Shown here in pieces: positions 27,028-37,753 of a stretch of 64,000 nt of DNA. The notes under the pieces were generated by a model. That model was given only the letters and a program-made list of their open reading frames with translations, was not told where the DNA came from and made no database searches. Origin of the DNA: DATARH01 sp963705325. GTDB lineage: Bacteria > Pseudomonadota > Alphaproteobacteria > ATCC43930 > CGMCC-115725. The position numbers and the translations under genes are program-made. The stretch covers positions 3,844,001 through 3,908,000 of the forward strand of contig OY970069.1 in assembly GCA_963705325.1 (NCBI GenBank), in the 5' to 3' direction. The first letter of the stretch is position 1. Every line of letters starts with the position of its first letter.

Positions 27028-28430
27028 TTAGATGTGGAGGGCGCGGCCGTAGGCGTCAAGCACGCTCTCGTGCATCGTCTCCGAGAGCGTCGGATGCGGG
27101 AAGATCGTGCGCATCAGCTCCGCCTCGGTGGTCTCGAGCGTCTTGGCGATGGCGTAGCCCTGGATCAGCTCGGTGACCTCGGCGCCGATCATGTGCGCGC
27201 CCAGGAGCTCGCCGGTCTTGGCGTCGAACACGGTCTTGACCATGCCCTCGGGCTCGCCCAGCGCGATCGCCTTGCCGTTGCCGATGAACGGGAAGTGCCC
27301 GACCTTGACCTCGTAGCCCTGCTCGCGCGCCGCCTTCTCGGTCAGGCCGACGCTCGCGACCTGCGGCCGGCAATAGGTGCAGCCCGGGATGTTGCGCAGG
27401 TCGAGCGGGTGCACGTCGTTGACGCCGGCGATGTGCTCGACGCAGATCACGCCCTCGTGCATCGCCTTGTGCGCCAGCCAGGGCGGGCCGACCACGTCGC
27501 CGATCGCGTAGACGCCCGGGCTCGCCGGTGCGCAGCCACTCGTCGACGACGACATGGGTGCGCTCGACCTTGACCTCGGTGCCTTCGAGGCCGATATTCT
27601 CGACATTGCCGACGATGCCGACCGCGAGATCACGCGCTCGACGGTGATCTCGAACGCCTTGCCGCCTTGTCTCGATATGGGCGGCGACATTGTCCTTGCC
27701 CTTGGTCAGCTCCTTCACCGTCGCGCCGGTGTGGATCTTGATGCCCTGCTTCTCGAACGCCTTGCGGGCGAAGGCGGAGATCTCCTCGTCCTCGACCGGC
27801 AGCACGCGGTCGAGCACCTCGACCACCGTCACCTCGGCGCCCATGTCGCGATAGAAGCTGGCGAACTCGATGCCGATCGCGCCCGAGCCGACGACCAGCA
27901 GCGATTTCGGCATCGCTTCCGGGACCATCGCCTCCTTGTAGGTCCAGACCAGCTTGCCGTCGGGCTCGAGGCCCGGCAGCGAGCGCGCCCGCGCGCCGGT
28001 GGCGAGGATGATGTGCTTGGCCTCGATGTCGGCGACCGGTTTGCCGTCCTTGGTGACGGCGAGCTTGCCCTTGCCGGCGAGCTTCGCCTCGCCCGTCGAC
28101 CACGGTGACCTTGTTCTTGCGCATCAGGAAGCCGACGCCGTTCGACAGCTGCTTGGCCACGGTGCGCGAGCGCGCGACGATCTTGGCGGCATCGAAGCGG
28201 ATGTCGTCGGCGGAAAAGCCGAAATCGTCGGGGTGCTGCAGCAGGTGATAGATCTCCGAGGTGCGCAGCAGCGCCTTGGTCGGGATGCAGCCCCAGTTGA
28301 GGCAGATGCCGCCGAGATGCTCGCGCTCGACGACGGCGGTCTTCATGCCGAGCTGCGCCGCGCGGATCGCCGCGACATAGCCGCCCGGCCCGCCGCCGAC
28401 CACGACCAGATCGGTATCGCCATCGGCCAT
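27028..28430 (-). CDS. lpdA: Dihydrolipoamide dehydrogenase (E3), with four apparent frameshifts
   Basis: FAD enzyme that reoxidises dihydrolipoyl groups in the pyruvate dehydrogenase complex. Family features appear across three frames: VVVGGGPGGYVAAIRAAQ and the redox pair GGICLNWGCIPTK at the N-terminus, LLVVGSGAIGIEFASFYRDMG in the middle, and HPTLSETMHESVLDAYGRALH at the C-terminus. Frame changes fall near 28093 (+1), 27667 (+1), 27625 (-1) and 27515 (+1). The net excess of two bases turns 1403 bases into 1401, exactly 467 codons, the normal size. Such exact bookkeeping argues that the underlying gene is intact. Confidence 0.9.
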
Positions 28431-28431
28431 C

Positions 28432-29739
28432 CTAGAGCAGCATCCGCGACGGTTCTTCGATCAGCTTCTTGAACGCGGCGAGGAATTGCGCGCCGACCGC
28501 GCCGTCGACGACGCGGTGATCGGCCGACAGGGTGCAGCTCATCACCGTCGCGACCGCGAGCTGGCCGTCCTTCACCACCGGGCGCGGCTCGCCGGCGCCG
28601 ACCGCGAGGATGCAGCCCTGCGGCGGGTTGATCACCGCGGCGAACTCGCGGATGCCGTACATGCCGAGGTTGGAGATCGAGAAGGTGCCGCCCTGGAACT
28701 CGTCGAGCTTCAGCTTGCCGGCGCGGGCGCGGGCGGCGAGGTCCTTGCATCTCGGCGGCGATCTGCGGCAGGCCCTTGATGGTCGGCGCCGCTTGATGAT
28801 CGGCGTGATGAGCCCGTCGTCGAGCGCCACCGCGACCGCGATGTCGGCGCGCTCCCAGAGGATGATCGCGTCGTCGCTCCACGACGCGTTGGCCGCCGGC
28901 ACCTGGCGCAGCGCCAGCGCCGCGGCGCGGATGACGAAATCGTTGACCGAGAGCTTGAGCTCCTTGTCGCCGTCGTTGAGCACCTTGCGGATGCGCAGCA
29001 GCTCGTCGATCTCGCAATCGATGGTCAGGTAGAAATGCGGGACGTTCTGCTTCGACTCGGTGAGCCGCCGGGCGATGATGCGGCGCATCTGGCTATGCGG
29101 CTTCTGGTTAAAGGGCGGGTCGCCAGTGACTGGGGCGAACGGCTGCTGGCGCGGGCCGCGGCGGCGGGCGCCGTGGACCGGCGCTGCGCGTGCGGCGGGC
29201 GCTCGGCGCCGCGCGCCAGCGCCGCGTCGATATCGGCCTTGACGATGCGGCCCTGCGGGCCCGAGCCCTTGATCGCCGCGAGGTCGAGCCCGGCCTGCGC
29301 CGCCATCCGCCGCGCCAGCGGGCTGGCGAAGACGCGCGACGTATCGTGGCCGTTGCCGGCTCCGAACGCGCTGGCGTGGGCGACGGCGCGGCTTTCGGCG
29401 TCTCTCGGCCGGCGTAGAGGGTGGGGTCGGTTGCGGAGCGAGCTGGTTCCGCTGACTTCGGCGCCGCGGCAGTGCCGATCGCCGAGGCGTCCTCGCCCTC
29501 TTCGAGCAACACCGCGATCGGCTCGTTGACCTTGATGCCCTGCGCGCCCTCGGGGACGATGATCTTGCCGAGACGCGCCCTCGTCGACCGCCTCGTATTC
29601 CATCGTCGCCTTGTCGGTCTCGATCTCGGCGATGATGTCGCCGGCATGGACCTCGTCGCCCTCCTTCTTGAGCCAGCTGGCGAGGTTGCCCTCGGTCATC
29701 GTCGGCGACAGCGCCGGCATCAGGATTTCGAATGGGCAT
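28432..29739 (-). CDS. pdhC: Pyruvate dehydrogenase E2, dihydrolipoamide acetyltransferase, with about six apparent frameshifts
   Basis: E2 core of the PDH complex. ATG 29739 overlaps the pdhB stop as TAATG. In pieces of three frames one reads an N-terminal lipoyl domain (MPALSPTMTEG, EIETDKATMEYE), the E3-binding domain (ASPLARRMAAQAGLDL, KGSGPQGRIVKADI) and the catalytic domain with SQMRRIIARRLTESKQ and the active-site SADHRVVDG. Changes fall near 29730 (+1), 29575 (+1), 29330-29400 (-1), 29100-29210 (-1), 28791 (-1) and 28747 (+1). They sum to zero, and 1308 bases is a multiple of three. The gene looks intact apart from sequence quality. Confidence 0.87.
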   Translation of the reverse strand: MPIRNPDAGAVADDDRGQPRQLAQEGGRRGPCRRHHRRDRDRQGDDGIRGGRRGRVSARSSSPRARRASRSTSRSRCCSKRARTPRRSALPRRRSQRNQLAPQPTPPSTPAERRRKPRRRPRQRVRSRQRPRYVARLRQPAGAADGGAGRARPRGDQGLGPAGPHRQGRYRRGAGARRRAPAARAAPVHGARRRGPRQQPFAPVTGDPPFNQKPHSQMRRIIARRLTESKQNVPHFYLTIDCEIDELLRIRKVLNDGDKELKLSVNDFVIRAAALALRQVPAANASWSDDAIILWERADIAVAVALDDGLITPIIKRRRPSRACRRSPPRCKDLAARARAGKLKLDEFQGGTFSISNLGMYGIREFAAVINPPQGCILAVGAGEPRPVVKDGQLAVATVMSCTLSADHRVVDGAVGAQFLAAFKKLIEEPSRMLL

Positions 29740-31106
29740 TAGCGATACGCGACTTCGCGCGCCGCGGCGACGATGTCGGCGACCTGCGGCACGGCAAGGC
29801 GTTCGAGATTGGCGGCGTAGGGCAGCGGCACGTCCTTGCCGCTGACGCGCTTGACCGGCGCGTCGAGCCAGTCGAAGCATTCCTCCATCATCATCGCGGC
29901 GAGTCTCCGAGCCGATGCCGGCGAACGGCCAGCCCTCCTCGACGGTGACGACGCGGTTGGTCTTCTTGACCGAGGCGGCGACGGTCTCGACGTCGAACGG
30001 GCGCAAGGTGCGCAGATCGATCACCTCGGCGGAGATGCCGTCCTTGGCCAGTTCCTCGGCGGCTTCGAGCGCGAGCTTCACCATGCGCGAAAAGGCGGCG
30101 ATGGTGACCTGGTCGCCCTCGCGCGCGATCCGCGCCTTGCCGATCGGCACGAGGAATTCGGGATCCTCGGGCACCGGAAAGCTCTCGCCGTAGACCAGCT
30201 CGTGCTCGAGGAAGACGACCGGGTTGGGGTCGCGGATCGCCGATTTGAGCAGGCCCTTGTGATCGGCGCCGGTATAGGGCGCGACCACCTTGAGGCCCGG
30301 CACATGCGCGTACCAGCTGGCGTAGCATTGCGAATGCTGCGCGGCGACGCGCGAGGCGATGCCGTTGGGGCCGCGGAAGACGATCGGGCAGGCCATCTGC
30401 CCGCCCGACATGTAGCGCGTCTTGGCCGCCGAATTGACGATCTGGTCCATCGCCTGCATCGCGAAGTTGAAGGTCATGAACTCGACGATCGGGCGCAATC
30501 CCGCAAAGCGGCGCCGATGCCGAGCCCGGCGAAGCCCTGCTCGGTGATCGGCGTATCGATGACCCGGCGCGGGCCGAATTCCTGCAAGCAGTCCCTGGCT
30601 GACCTTGTAGGCGCCCTGGTATTCGGCGACCTCCTCGCCCATCAGGAACACAGTGTCGTCGCGCCGCATCTCCTCGGCCATCGCGTCGCGCAGCGCCTCG
30701 CGCACGGTGATCGTCGCGGTGGCGCCGGTATATTGCGGCTCGCCGGCCGGAGCGGCGGCAGATGGTGACGGCGACGCCGGCGGCGGTCGGCGGTGAGCGC
30801 CCGCAGCCGACGGCTGCGGCGGCGCGGCGGCGCCTTCGCCGACCGGCGCCTTCGACATCCTCGCCGTTCGGCGGCAATGACCGCGATCGGCGTATTGACC
30901 GCGACATGCTCGGTGCCTTCGGGGATGACGATCTTGGCGAGCATGCCCTCGTCGACCGCCTCGACCTCCATCGTCGCCTTGTCGGTCTCGATCTCGGCGA
31001 GCACGTCGCCGGGCGTGACATGGTCGCCCTCCTTCTTGACCCAGCGGGCGATCTTGCCCTCGGTCATCGTCGGCGACAGCGCCGGCATCAGGATTTCGGT
31101 GCTCAT
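29739..31106 (-). CDS. pdhB: Pyruvate dehydrogenase E1 beta with N-terminal lipoyl domain, about five apparent frameshifts
   Basis: Beta subunit of the thiamine-dependent E1. It carries its own lipoyl domain (MSTEILMPALSPTMTEGK, lipoyl Lys in EIETDKATMEVE), an alphaproteobacterial trait, then a Pro/Ala linker and the transketolase-like body (TVREALRDAMAEEM, VEFMTFNFAMQAMDQI). The C-terminus is VSGKDVPLPYAANLERLAVPQ. Frame changes lie near 30866 and 30855 in the linker, 30587 (+1), 30508 (-1) and 29904 (+1); corrected frames restore GFAGLGIGAAFAGLRPIVEF and ELAAMMMEECFDWLDAP. The stop TAA overlaps the pdhC start. Confidence 0.87.
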
Positions 31107-31115
31107 CGAGGCAAC

Positions 31116-32126
31116 TTAGGCATCGGCAAGCACGTCGGTCCACAGCTCGCTCGGATCGGGCTCCGGGCAGTCCTGAGCGAACTGGGCCGCCTCGACGACG
31201 ATGTCACGCGCGCGCCGCTCGATGTCCTTGAGCTCGGCCTCGTCGGCCATGCCCTCGTCGAGCAGACGCGCTCGCAAATGGTCGATCGGATCGTGCTCGG
31301 CGCGCATCCGGTCGACCTCTTCCTTGGTGCGGTATTTCGCCGGATCGGACATCGAGTGGCCGCGATAGCGATAGGTCAGCATCTCGAGAATGATCGGCCC
31401 CTGGCCGGAGCGGGCATGCTCGGCCGCGGCCTGCGCCGCTTCATGGACCGCGCCGACATCCATGCCATCGACCTGCTCGCCGGGGATGCCGAAGCCAATG
31501 CCGCGGTGGAACAGATCGGTACGCGCAGAAGCGCGGGTGACCGAGGTGCCCATGCCGTAGCGGTTGTTCTCGATGACGTAGACGATCGGCAGCTTCCACA
31601 GCGAGGCCATGTTGAAGCTCTCCGCCACCTGGCCCTGGTTGATCGCGCCATCGCCGAAATAGGTCACCGAAATGAGACCGTCGCCGCGATAGCGGTGGGC
31701 AAAGCCAAGCCCGGTGCCGATCGGCACCGAGGCGCCGACGATGCCGTGGCCGCCGAAGAAATTCTTCTCGGGGCTGAACATGTGCATCGAGCCGCCCTTG
31801 CCGTGCGAATAGCCGCCGCGCCGCCCGGTCAGCTCGGCCATCACGCCCTTTGGGTCCATGCCGCAGGCGAGCATGTGGCCGTGGTCGCGATAGGAGGTGA
31901 TGACGCTGTCGCCCTCCTTGAGCGCCGCCTGCATGCCGACGACGACCGCTTCCTGCCCGATATAGAGGTGACAGAACCCGCCGATGAGCCCCATGCCGTA
32001 CATCTGGCCCGCCCGCTCCTCGAAGCGGCGGATCAGCAGCATGTCTCGGAAGAATTTCTTGAAGGTCGCCGCAGCGACAGGCGGCTCCGCAAGCTTGACC
32101 GAGTTGGCGGCACGCTTCGCTGGCAT
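31116..32126 (-). CDS. pdhA: Pyruvate dehydrogenase E1 alpha subunit
   Basis: Thiamine-diphosphate E1 alpha. ATG 32126 is preceded by GGAGGAAG at 8-9 bases; upstream in-frame codons have no family similarity. The 336-residue product has IRRFEERAGQMYGMGLIGGFCHLYIGQEA (read as separate conserved segments), the ThDP motif GDGAINQGQVAESFNMA ... IENNRYGMGTS, and the regulatory loop YRYRGHSMSDPAKYR. Unlike pdhB and pdhC next to it, this gene has no frameshift, so the indel cluster starts sharply downstream of it. Confidence 0.96.
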   Translation of the reverse strand: MPAKRAANSVKLAEPPVAAATFKKFFRDMLLIRRFEERAGQMYGMGLIGGFCHLYIGQEAVVVGMQAALKEGDSVITSYRDHGHMLACGMDPKGVMAELTGRRGGYSHGKGGSMHMFSPEKNFFGGHGIVGASVPIGTGLGFAHRYRGDGLISVTYFGDGAINQGQVAESFNMASLWKLPIVYVIENNRYGMGTSVTRASARTDLFHRGIGFGIPGEQVDGMDVGAVHEAAQAAAEHARSGQGPIILEMLTYRYRGHSMSDPAKYRTKEEVDRMRAEHDPIDHLRARLLDEGMADEAELKDIERRARDIVVEAAQFAQDCPEPDPSELWTDVLADA

Positions 32127-32253
32127 AAAACGCTTCCTCCGGGCTGCCGCCGAAGAATGCTGACAAACGACTTGGTTTGCAACCGCGCGGGCAGCATGAA
32201 CCGGCGGCAAATCCGCTCGCCATCACACCCCAAAACCGACGTTTAGGCCGGTG

Positions 32254-32577
32254 CTACGGCGCTTTGTCGGATTGCAGAATGACGATTTCGTTGGGCGCGA
32301 CGAGATCGAGGGTCGCACGGATTTGCTGGTCGAGCAGATCGCGGTCAACATGCGCCGGGTCGAGTCCAGAGACCTTGTGCGCGAGCGCGTCGCGCTCGGC
32401 CTCAACGGCGGCCAGATCCTGCTTAGCGAGGAAGAGTTGCTGAGCGATCTCGCGGCCGGCGCTCAGACCGCGGTCGCCCATCCAAGCGTGGTAGACAAAG
32501 TAAGCAGTCACAACGATCCCAATCAGCGGCCAAGCGATGGCCGACGACCTTCTGCGCATTTCCTGCAGGATCACCAT
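32254..32577 (-). CDS. ftsB: Septum formation initiator FtsB
   Basis: A 107-residue bitopic membrane protein of the FtsB/DivIC group that joins FtsL and FtsQ at the divisome. One transmembrane segment (about 14-31, AWPLIGIVVTAYFVYHAW) is followed by a coiled coil (QQLFLAKQDLAAVEAERDAL) and a short C-terminal domain. It lies between eno and pdhA, its normal place. ATG 32577 is used; ATG 32559 is possible but would leave almost no cytoplasmic tail. Confidence 0.9.
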   Translation of the reverse strand: MVILQEMRRRSSAIAWPLIGIVVTAYFVYHAWMGDRGLSAGREIAQQLFLAKQDLAAVEAERDALAHKVSGLDPAHVDRDLLDQQIRATLDLVAPNEIVILQSDKAP

Positions 32578-32655
32578 GAAACATGAGGATCACGCGCGCG
32601 GGTGCACACGTCAACACTTCAGGATAAAACGCGACAATTTGACGATTACACGCGT

Positions 32656-33930
32656 TTATTTCCGGTACGCAGAACGGCCCGCGTAACGTGCTGAACCGCC
32701 GAGGCTCTCCTCGATGCGAATCAGCTGATTGTACTTGGCCAGCCGATCCGAGCGTGACAGCGAGCCGGTCTTGATCTGCCCGCAATTGGTCGCCACCGCG
32801 AGGTCCGCGATCGTCGTGTCCTCGGTCTCGCCCGAGCGGTGCGACATCACCGCGCCATAGCCGGCGCGCAAAGCCGTCTCGACCGCGTCCAGCGTCTCGC
32901 TCAAGGTGCCGATCTGATTCACCTTTACCAGCAATGCGTTAGCGACATTCTTGGCGATGCCTTCGCGCAGCCGCGCCGGTTTGGTGACAAACAGATCGTC
33001 GCCGACCAACTGGATCTTGGAGCCGAGTTCGCGGGTCATCAGCGCCCAACCGTCCCAATCGTCCTCGGCCATGCCGTCCTCGATCGAGACGATCGGGTAG
33101 CGGGCGACGAGATCGGCGTAATAGGCGACCATGCCGCCGGCGTCGAGCACCTTCTTCTCGCCTTTGAGGTTGTATTTGCCGTTGTCGTAGAACTCAGTCG
33201 ACGCCGGATCGAGCGCCAATACGACGTCGTCGCCGGGCTTGTAACCGGCCGCCTCGATCGCCTGCATGACGAATCCGAGCGCGGCGTCGGCCGAGGCGAG
33301 GTTCGGCGCGAAGCCGCCTTCGTCGCCGACATTGGTGTTCAGCCCGGCGTCGTGCAGCTTGCGGCGCAAGGCGTGAAAGATCTCCGACCCGGCGCGGATC
33401 GCATCGGCCACCGTATCCGCGCCGACGGGGACGATCATGAACTCCTGGATGTCGATCGGGTTGTCGGCATGCACGCCGCCGTTGACGATATTCATCATCG
33501 GCGCCGGCAACACATGGGCGTGGATGCCGCCAACGTAGCGGTAGAGCGGTTGGCCGACATCCTCGGCCGAAGCCTTGGCGCAAGCGAGGCTCACCCCGAG
33601 GATCGCGTTAGCGCCCAGCCGTCGCTTGTTCGGCGTACCGTCGAGCTCGATCAGGGTGCGATCGATGGCGAGCTGGTCGGCGGCGTCGAAACCGGACAGC
33701 GCATCGAAAATCTCTCCATTTACCGCGTCCACGGCCTGGAGAACGCCGCGTCCGTGATAGCGCGCGCCGCCGTCGCGCTTCTCGACCGCCTCATGCGCGC
33801 CGGTCGAGGCGCCGGACGGCACCGCGGCGCGACCGATCGTGCCGCTGTCGAGCGTCACCTCGACTTCGACCGTCGGGTTGCCGCGGCTGTCGAGGATTTC
33901 ACGCGCGTGGATGTCGGCGATAGCGGTCAT
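32656..33930 (-). CDS. eno: Enolase
   Basis: Converts 2-phosphoglycerate to phosphoenolpyruvate; also a degradosome partner in many bacteria. ATG 33930 has AGGAGGGCCC directly upstream and gives 424 residues starting MTAIADIHAREILDSRGNP. Catalytic and metal features are visible: GASTGAHEA loop, MMNIVNGGVHADNPIDIQEFM, the Lys segment LLVKVNQIGTLSET and the signature SHRSGETEDTTIADLAV. Confidence 0.97.
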   Translation of the reverse strand: MTAIADIHAREILDSRGNPTVEVEVTLDSGTIGRAAVPSGASTGAHEAVEKRDGGARYHGRGVLQAVDAVNGEIFDALSGFDAADQLAIDRTLIELDGTPNKRRLGANAILGVSLACAKASAEDVGQPLYRYVGGIHAHVLPAPMMNIVNGGVHADNPIDIQEFMIVPVGADTVADAIRAGSEIFHALRRKLHDAGLNTNVGDEGGFAPNLASADAALGFVMQAIEAAGYKPGDDVVLALDPASTEFYDNGKYNLKGEKKVLDAGGMVAYYADLVARYPIVSIEDGMAEDDWDGWALMTRELGSKIQLVGDDLFVTKPARLREGIAKNVANALLVKVNQIGTLSETLDAVETALRAGYGAVMSHRSGETEDTTIADLAVATNCGQIKTGSLSRSDRLAKYNQLIRIEESLGGSARYAGRSAYRK

Positions 33931-33964
33931 GGGCCCTCCTCGGCGGCCTTTTGGTTCGGATCGC

Positions 33965-34600
33965 CTAGTGTGTGTGGTGAATGGGTGGCTTGATGCCGAA
34001 GACGTAGCTCTCGGTCGTGAACGTCGCGGCATACGAGGAAACGCCGGCATACGGCGGGGTGCTAAGCCACCAATCGACCGCCGCCTGAAAGATCGACGGG
34101 TCGCTGATCCGCAGATGGAAGAAGTTGGCATCAAACAGATGCATCCCGTCTTTGCCATTGCGCATCGCCACGGCATGAGCGGCGCCCGGGCCGACCATCG
34201 TGATCCCATAACAGCCATAGGCCTGGAACGCCACCTGGCAGAAAAATGCGGCGGACGGCGCATGGTTTCGCCGCACCGCGTTGAACCCGGTCATGCTGCA
34301 GGCGAACGGGGTCAGGGCTGATTTCCAGAAGCCGAGCTGGTCGGGAGAGGCCGAACTGTCGGAGAGGTTCTGCGCCATCGTGGATTGCCAGGGCGGGTTG
34401 TCGCATACCTGATTGCTGAACGGGAAATCCTGGCCGTGATACATCAGCGACGCCCACTCCGCCGCCAGCCCGATACAGGAACCGTCATAGGCCGACCCCC
34501 AGGGCCCGGGCTGGGTCAGCGGCGCGGTCTGGCTCTGGTTGATGGCATAGACCAGCCATCCCTTTTGTTTGGCTGTCAGTTGCATGGCACTCCACTGCAT
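33965..34600 (-). CDS. Predicted YopT-like (C58-type) papain-fold cysteine peptidase
   Basis: A 211-residue protein from ATG 34600 (GGGAG about 9 bases upstream; a TTG at 34669 would add 23 residues without ribosome site). It shows a papain-like triad in the order and spacing of the YopT/C58 group: Cys42 at the start of a helix (DGSCIGLAAEWASL), His142 opening a strand (AAHAVAMRN) and Asp157 in LFDANF. Two bulky aromatic segments follow (WWLSTPP). No signal peptide or membrane segment. It sits alone between eno and kdsA, which are usually adjacent in relatives. Assignment rests on motifs; it may be a non-peptidase of the same fold. Confidence 0.5.
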   Translation of the reverse strand: MQWSAMQLTAKQKGWLVYAINQSQTAPLTQPGPWGSAYDGSCIGLAAEWASLMYHGQDFPFSNQVCDNPPWQSTMAQNLSDSSASPDQLGFWKSALTPFACSMTGFNAVRRNHAPSAAFFCQVAFQAYGCYGITMVGPGAAHAVAMRNGKDGMHLFDANFFHLRISDPSIFQAAVDWWLSTPPYAGVSSYAATFTTESYVFGIKPPIHHTH

Positions 34601-34689
34601 GGCCCGCTCCCATGAAGGTCGAACGGCGAGATTAGTTAGTTCGACTTCCCGGCGTTGCAAGTTAGGCAAACGCCGTGCCGCTCAATCGA

Positions 34690-35526
34690 TCACAACGGCC
34701 GCGCCTTCGCCAAGCGGTCGAACGCGACAAGCATCTCGAGCAGTTCCGGCATTGCCTTGAGCGGAAGCATGGTCTGCCCTTCGCAGGGGGCGCGGTCGGG
34801 GTCCTGGTGGGTTTCGAGGAACATCGCCGCGACACCAACTGCCGCCGCGGCGCGCGCCAGGACAGGACCGAACTCACGCTCACCGCCGGAGCGGTCGCCA
34901 AGACCTCCGGGCTGAGCGACCGCGTGGGTCGCGTCCATCACCACCGGGTAGCCGGTCTTCGCCATGACCGGCAGGCCACGCATATCGACGACGAGGTTGT
35001 TATAGCCGAAGGTGGTCCCGCGCTCGCATAGCAGGATGCGCTCGTTGCCGGTCGATGCCACCTTGCCGGCGGCATTCCACATGTCGTGCGGCGCGACAAA
35101 CTGGCCCTTCTTGATGTTGACCGCCTTGCCGGTCTTGCCGGCCGCCACCAGCAGATCGGTCTGTCGGCACAGGAACGCCGGTATCTGCAGGACATCGACG
35201 ATTTCAGCGACCGGGGCGCATTGCTCCGGGGCGTGAACGTCGGTCAGCACCGGCAGGCCAGTCGCCTCTCTGACCTCGGCGAGGATCGGCAGCCCAGCCT
35301 CCAACCCCATGCCACGCGCGCCCGAAATCGACGAGCGGTTCGCCTTGTCGAACGAGGTCTTATAGATCAAGGCGATACCGAGTTTCTTCGCCATCTCGGC
35401 CAAGGCCGCGCTCATCTCCAGCGCGTGAGCGCGCGATTCGAGCACGTTGGGCCCGGCGATGAACACCATCGGCAAATCATTGCCGATCGTGATGTCGCCG
35501 ATTGTGACGTGACGAGGCGTTATCAT
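34690..35526 (-). CDS. kdsA: 3-deoxy-8-phosphooctulonate synthase (KDO-8-P synthase)
   Basis: Condenses arabinose-5-phosphate with PEP for the KDO sugars of lipopolysaccharide. ATG 35526 gives 278 residues. Features: FIAGPNVLESRAHALEM, YKTSFDKANRSSISGARG, TDVHAPEQC, IPAFLCRQTDLL and NIKKGQFVAPHDM, all conserved in KdsA. It begins 8 bases after the pyrG stop on the same strand, so pyrG-kdsA are likely co-transcribed. Confidence 0.95.
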   Translation of the reverse strand: MITPRHVTIGDITIGNDLPMVFIAGPNVLESRAHALEMSAALAEMAKKLGIALIYKTSFDKANRSSISGARGMGLEAGLPILAEVREATGLPVLTDVHAPEQCAPVAEIVDVLQIPAFLCRQTDLLVAAGKTGKAVNIKKGQFVAPHDMWNAAGKVASTGNERILLCERGTTFGYNNLVVDMRGLPVMAKTGYPVVMDATHAVAQPGGLGDRSGGEREFGPVLARAAAAVGVAAMFLETHQDPDRAPCEGQTMLPLKAMPELLEMLVAFDRLAKARPL

Positions 35527-35534
35527 GGCAGCAG

Positions 35535-37163
<1,629 letters not shown>

Positions 37164-37348
37164 GGACTTTCAATCTACAGCAAGCCGGCGCGGTGTCGAA
37201 CGGAAACGCTCGGTTCCGCTGCGCGGCAGAAAATCATCATTCAATCAATTACTTAGGAAAAGCTGCGATAACGGACAGAAGGTCGCCGAGAGCCGAATCA
37301 AGAGGCGGTGCGGCCCAAACGCTGGGTCGCGCGTAACAAAAAGCGCAC

Positions 37349-37366
37349 AAAAGCTCGCTTTCGAGC
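37349..37366 (-). terminator. Rho-independent terminator downstream of secG
   Basis: On the minus strand, the stem GCTCG-AAAG-CGAGC is followed at once by TTTTGTGCGC and a second T run. It begins 8 bases after the secG stop and separates secG from pyrG, so pyrG most likely has its own promoter in the remaining 180 bases. Confidence 0.7.
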
Positions 37367-37374
37367 AATTCGTC

Positions 37375-37710
37375 CTACTTTTGGAGCGGCGGGCTCGGCT
37401 CGGGCGGAGGCGTGGGCGCAGGAGGCGGCGTCGGTGTTTCCTGGGTTGCCGGCGGCCCTTGGTCGAGCAGGGATCGCGATGGCCCGCCGCGATTACTCAG
37501 TACGACCAGCATCACGCTGGTGACGAAGAACGCGGCGGCGAGGATCGCCGTGGTGCGGGTCAGCAGGTTGGCGGTCGAACGGCCGGTCATGAACCCCGAC
37601 ATGCCGCCGCCGCCCATCCCAAGCGCGCCGCCCTCGCTCTTTTGCAACAAGACGGTTCCGACGAGGGCGACAGCAATGCCGACATGAAGGATGAACAACA
37701 GGACGATCAT
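37375..37710 (-). CDS. secG: Preprotein translocase subunit SecG
   Basis: A 111-residue membrane subunit of SecYEG. Two transmembrane segments (IVLLFILHVGIAVALVGTVLL and AILAAAFFVTSVMLVVL) flank the conserved loop LLQKSEGGALGMGGG, and a Pro-rich tail follows (TPTPPPAPTPPPEPSPP), normal for alphaproteobacterial SecG. It lies 43 bases after tpiA on the same strand. Confidence 0.95.
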   Translation of the reverse strand: MIVLLFILHVGIAVALVGTVLLQKSEGGALGMGGGGMSGFMTGRSTANLLTRTTAILAAAFFVTSVMLVVLSNRGGPSRSLLDQGPPATQETPTPPPAPTPPPEPSPPLQK

Positions 37711-37753
37711 GGCCGGTCTTGTAGGCGCTTCGAGCCGTCCTGACTAGCGCCGC

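Noticed and set aside
28432..31143. A single open frame of over 900 codons on the minus strand spanning pdhB and pdhC
   Set aside because: It reads real E1 beta and E2 segments only in patches, joined by out-of-frame stretches; it is a product of the indels, not a natural fusion. The pdhB stop and pdhC start (TAATG at 29741-29737) are visible once frames are corrected.
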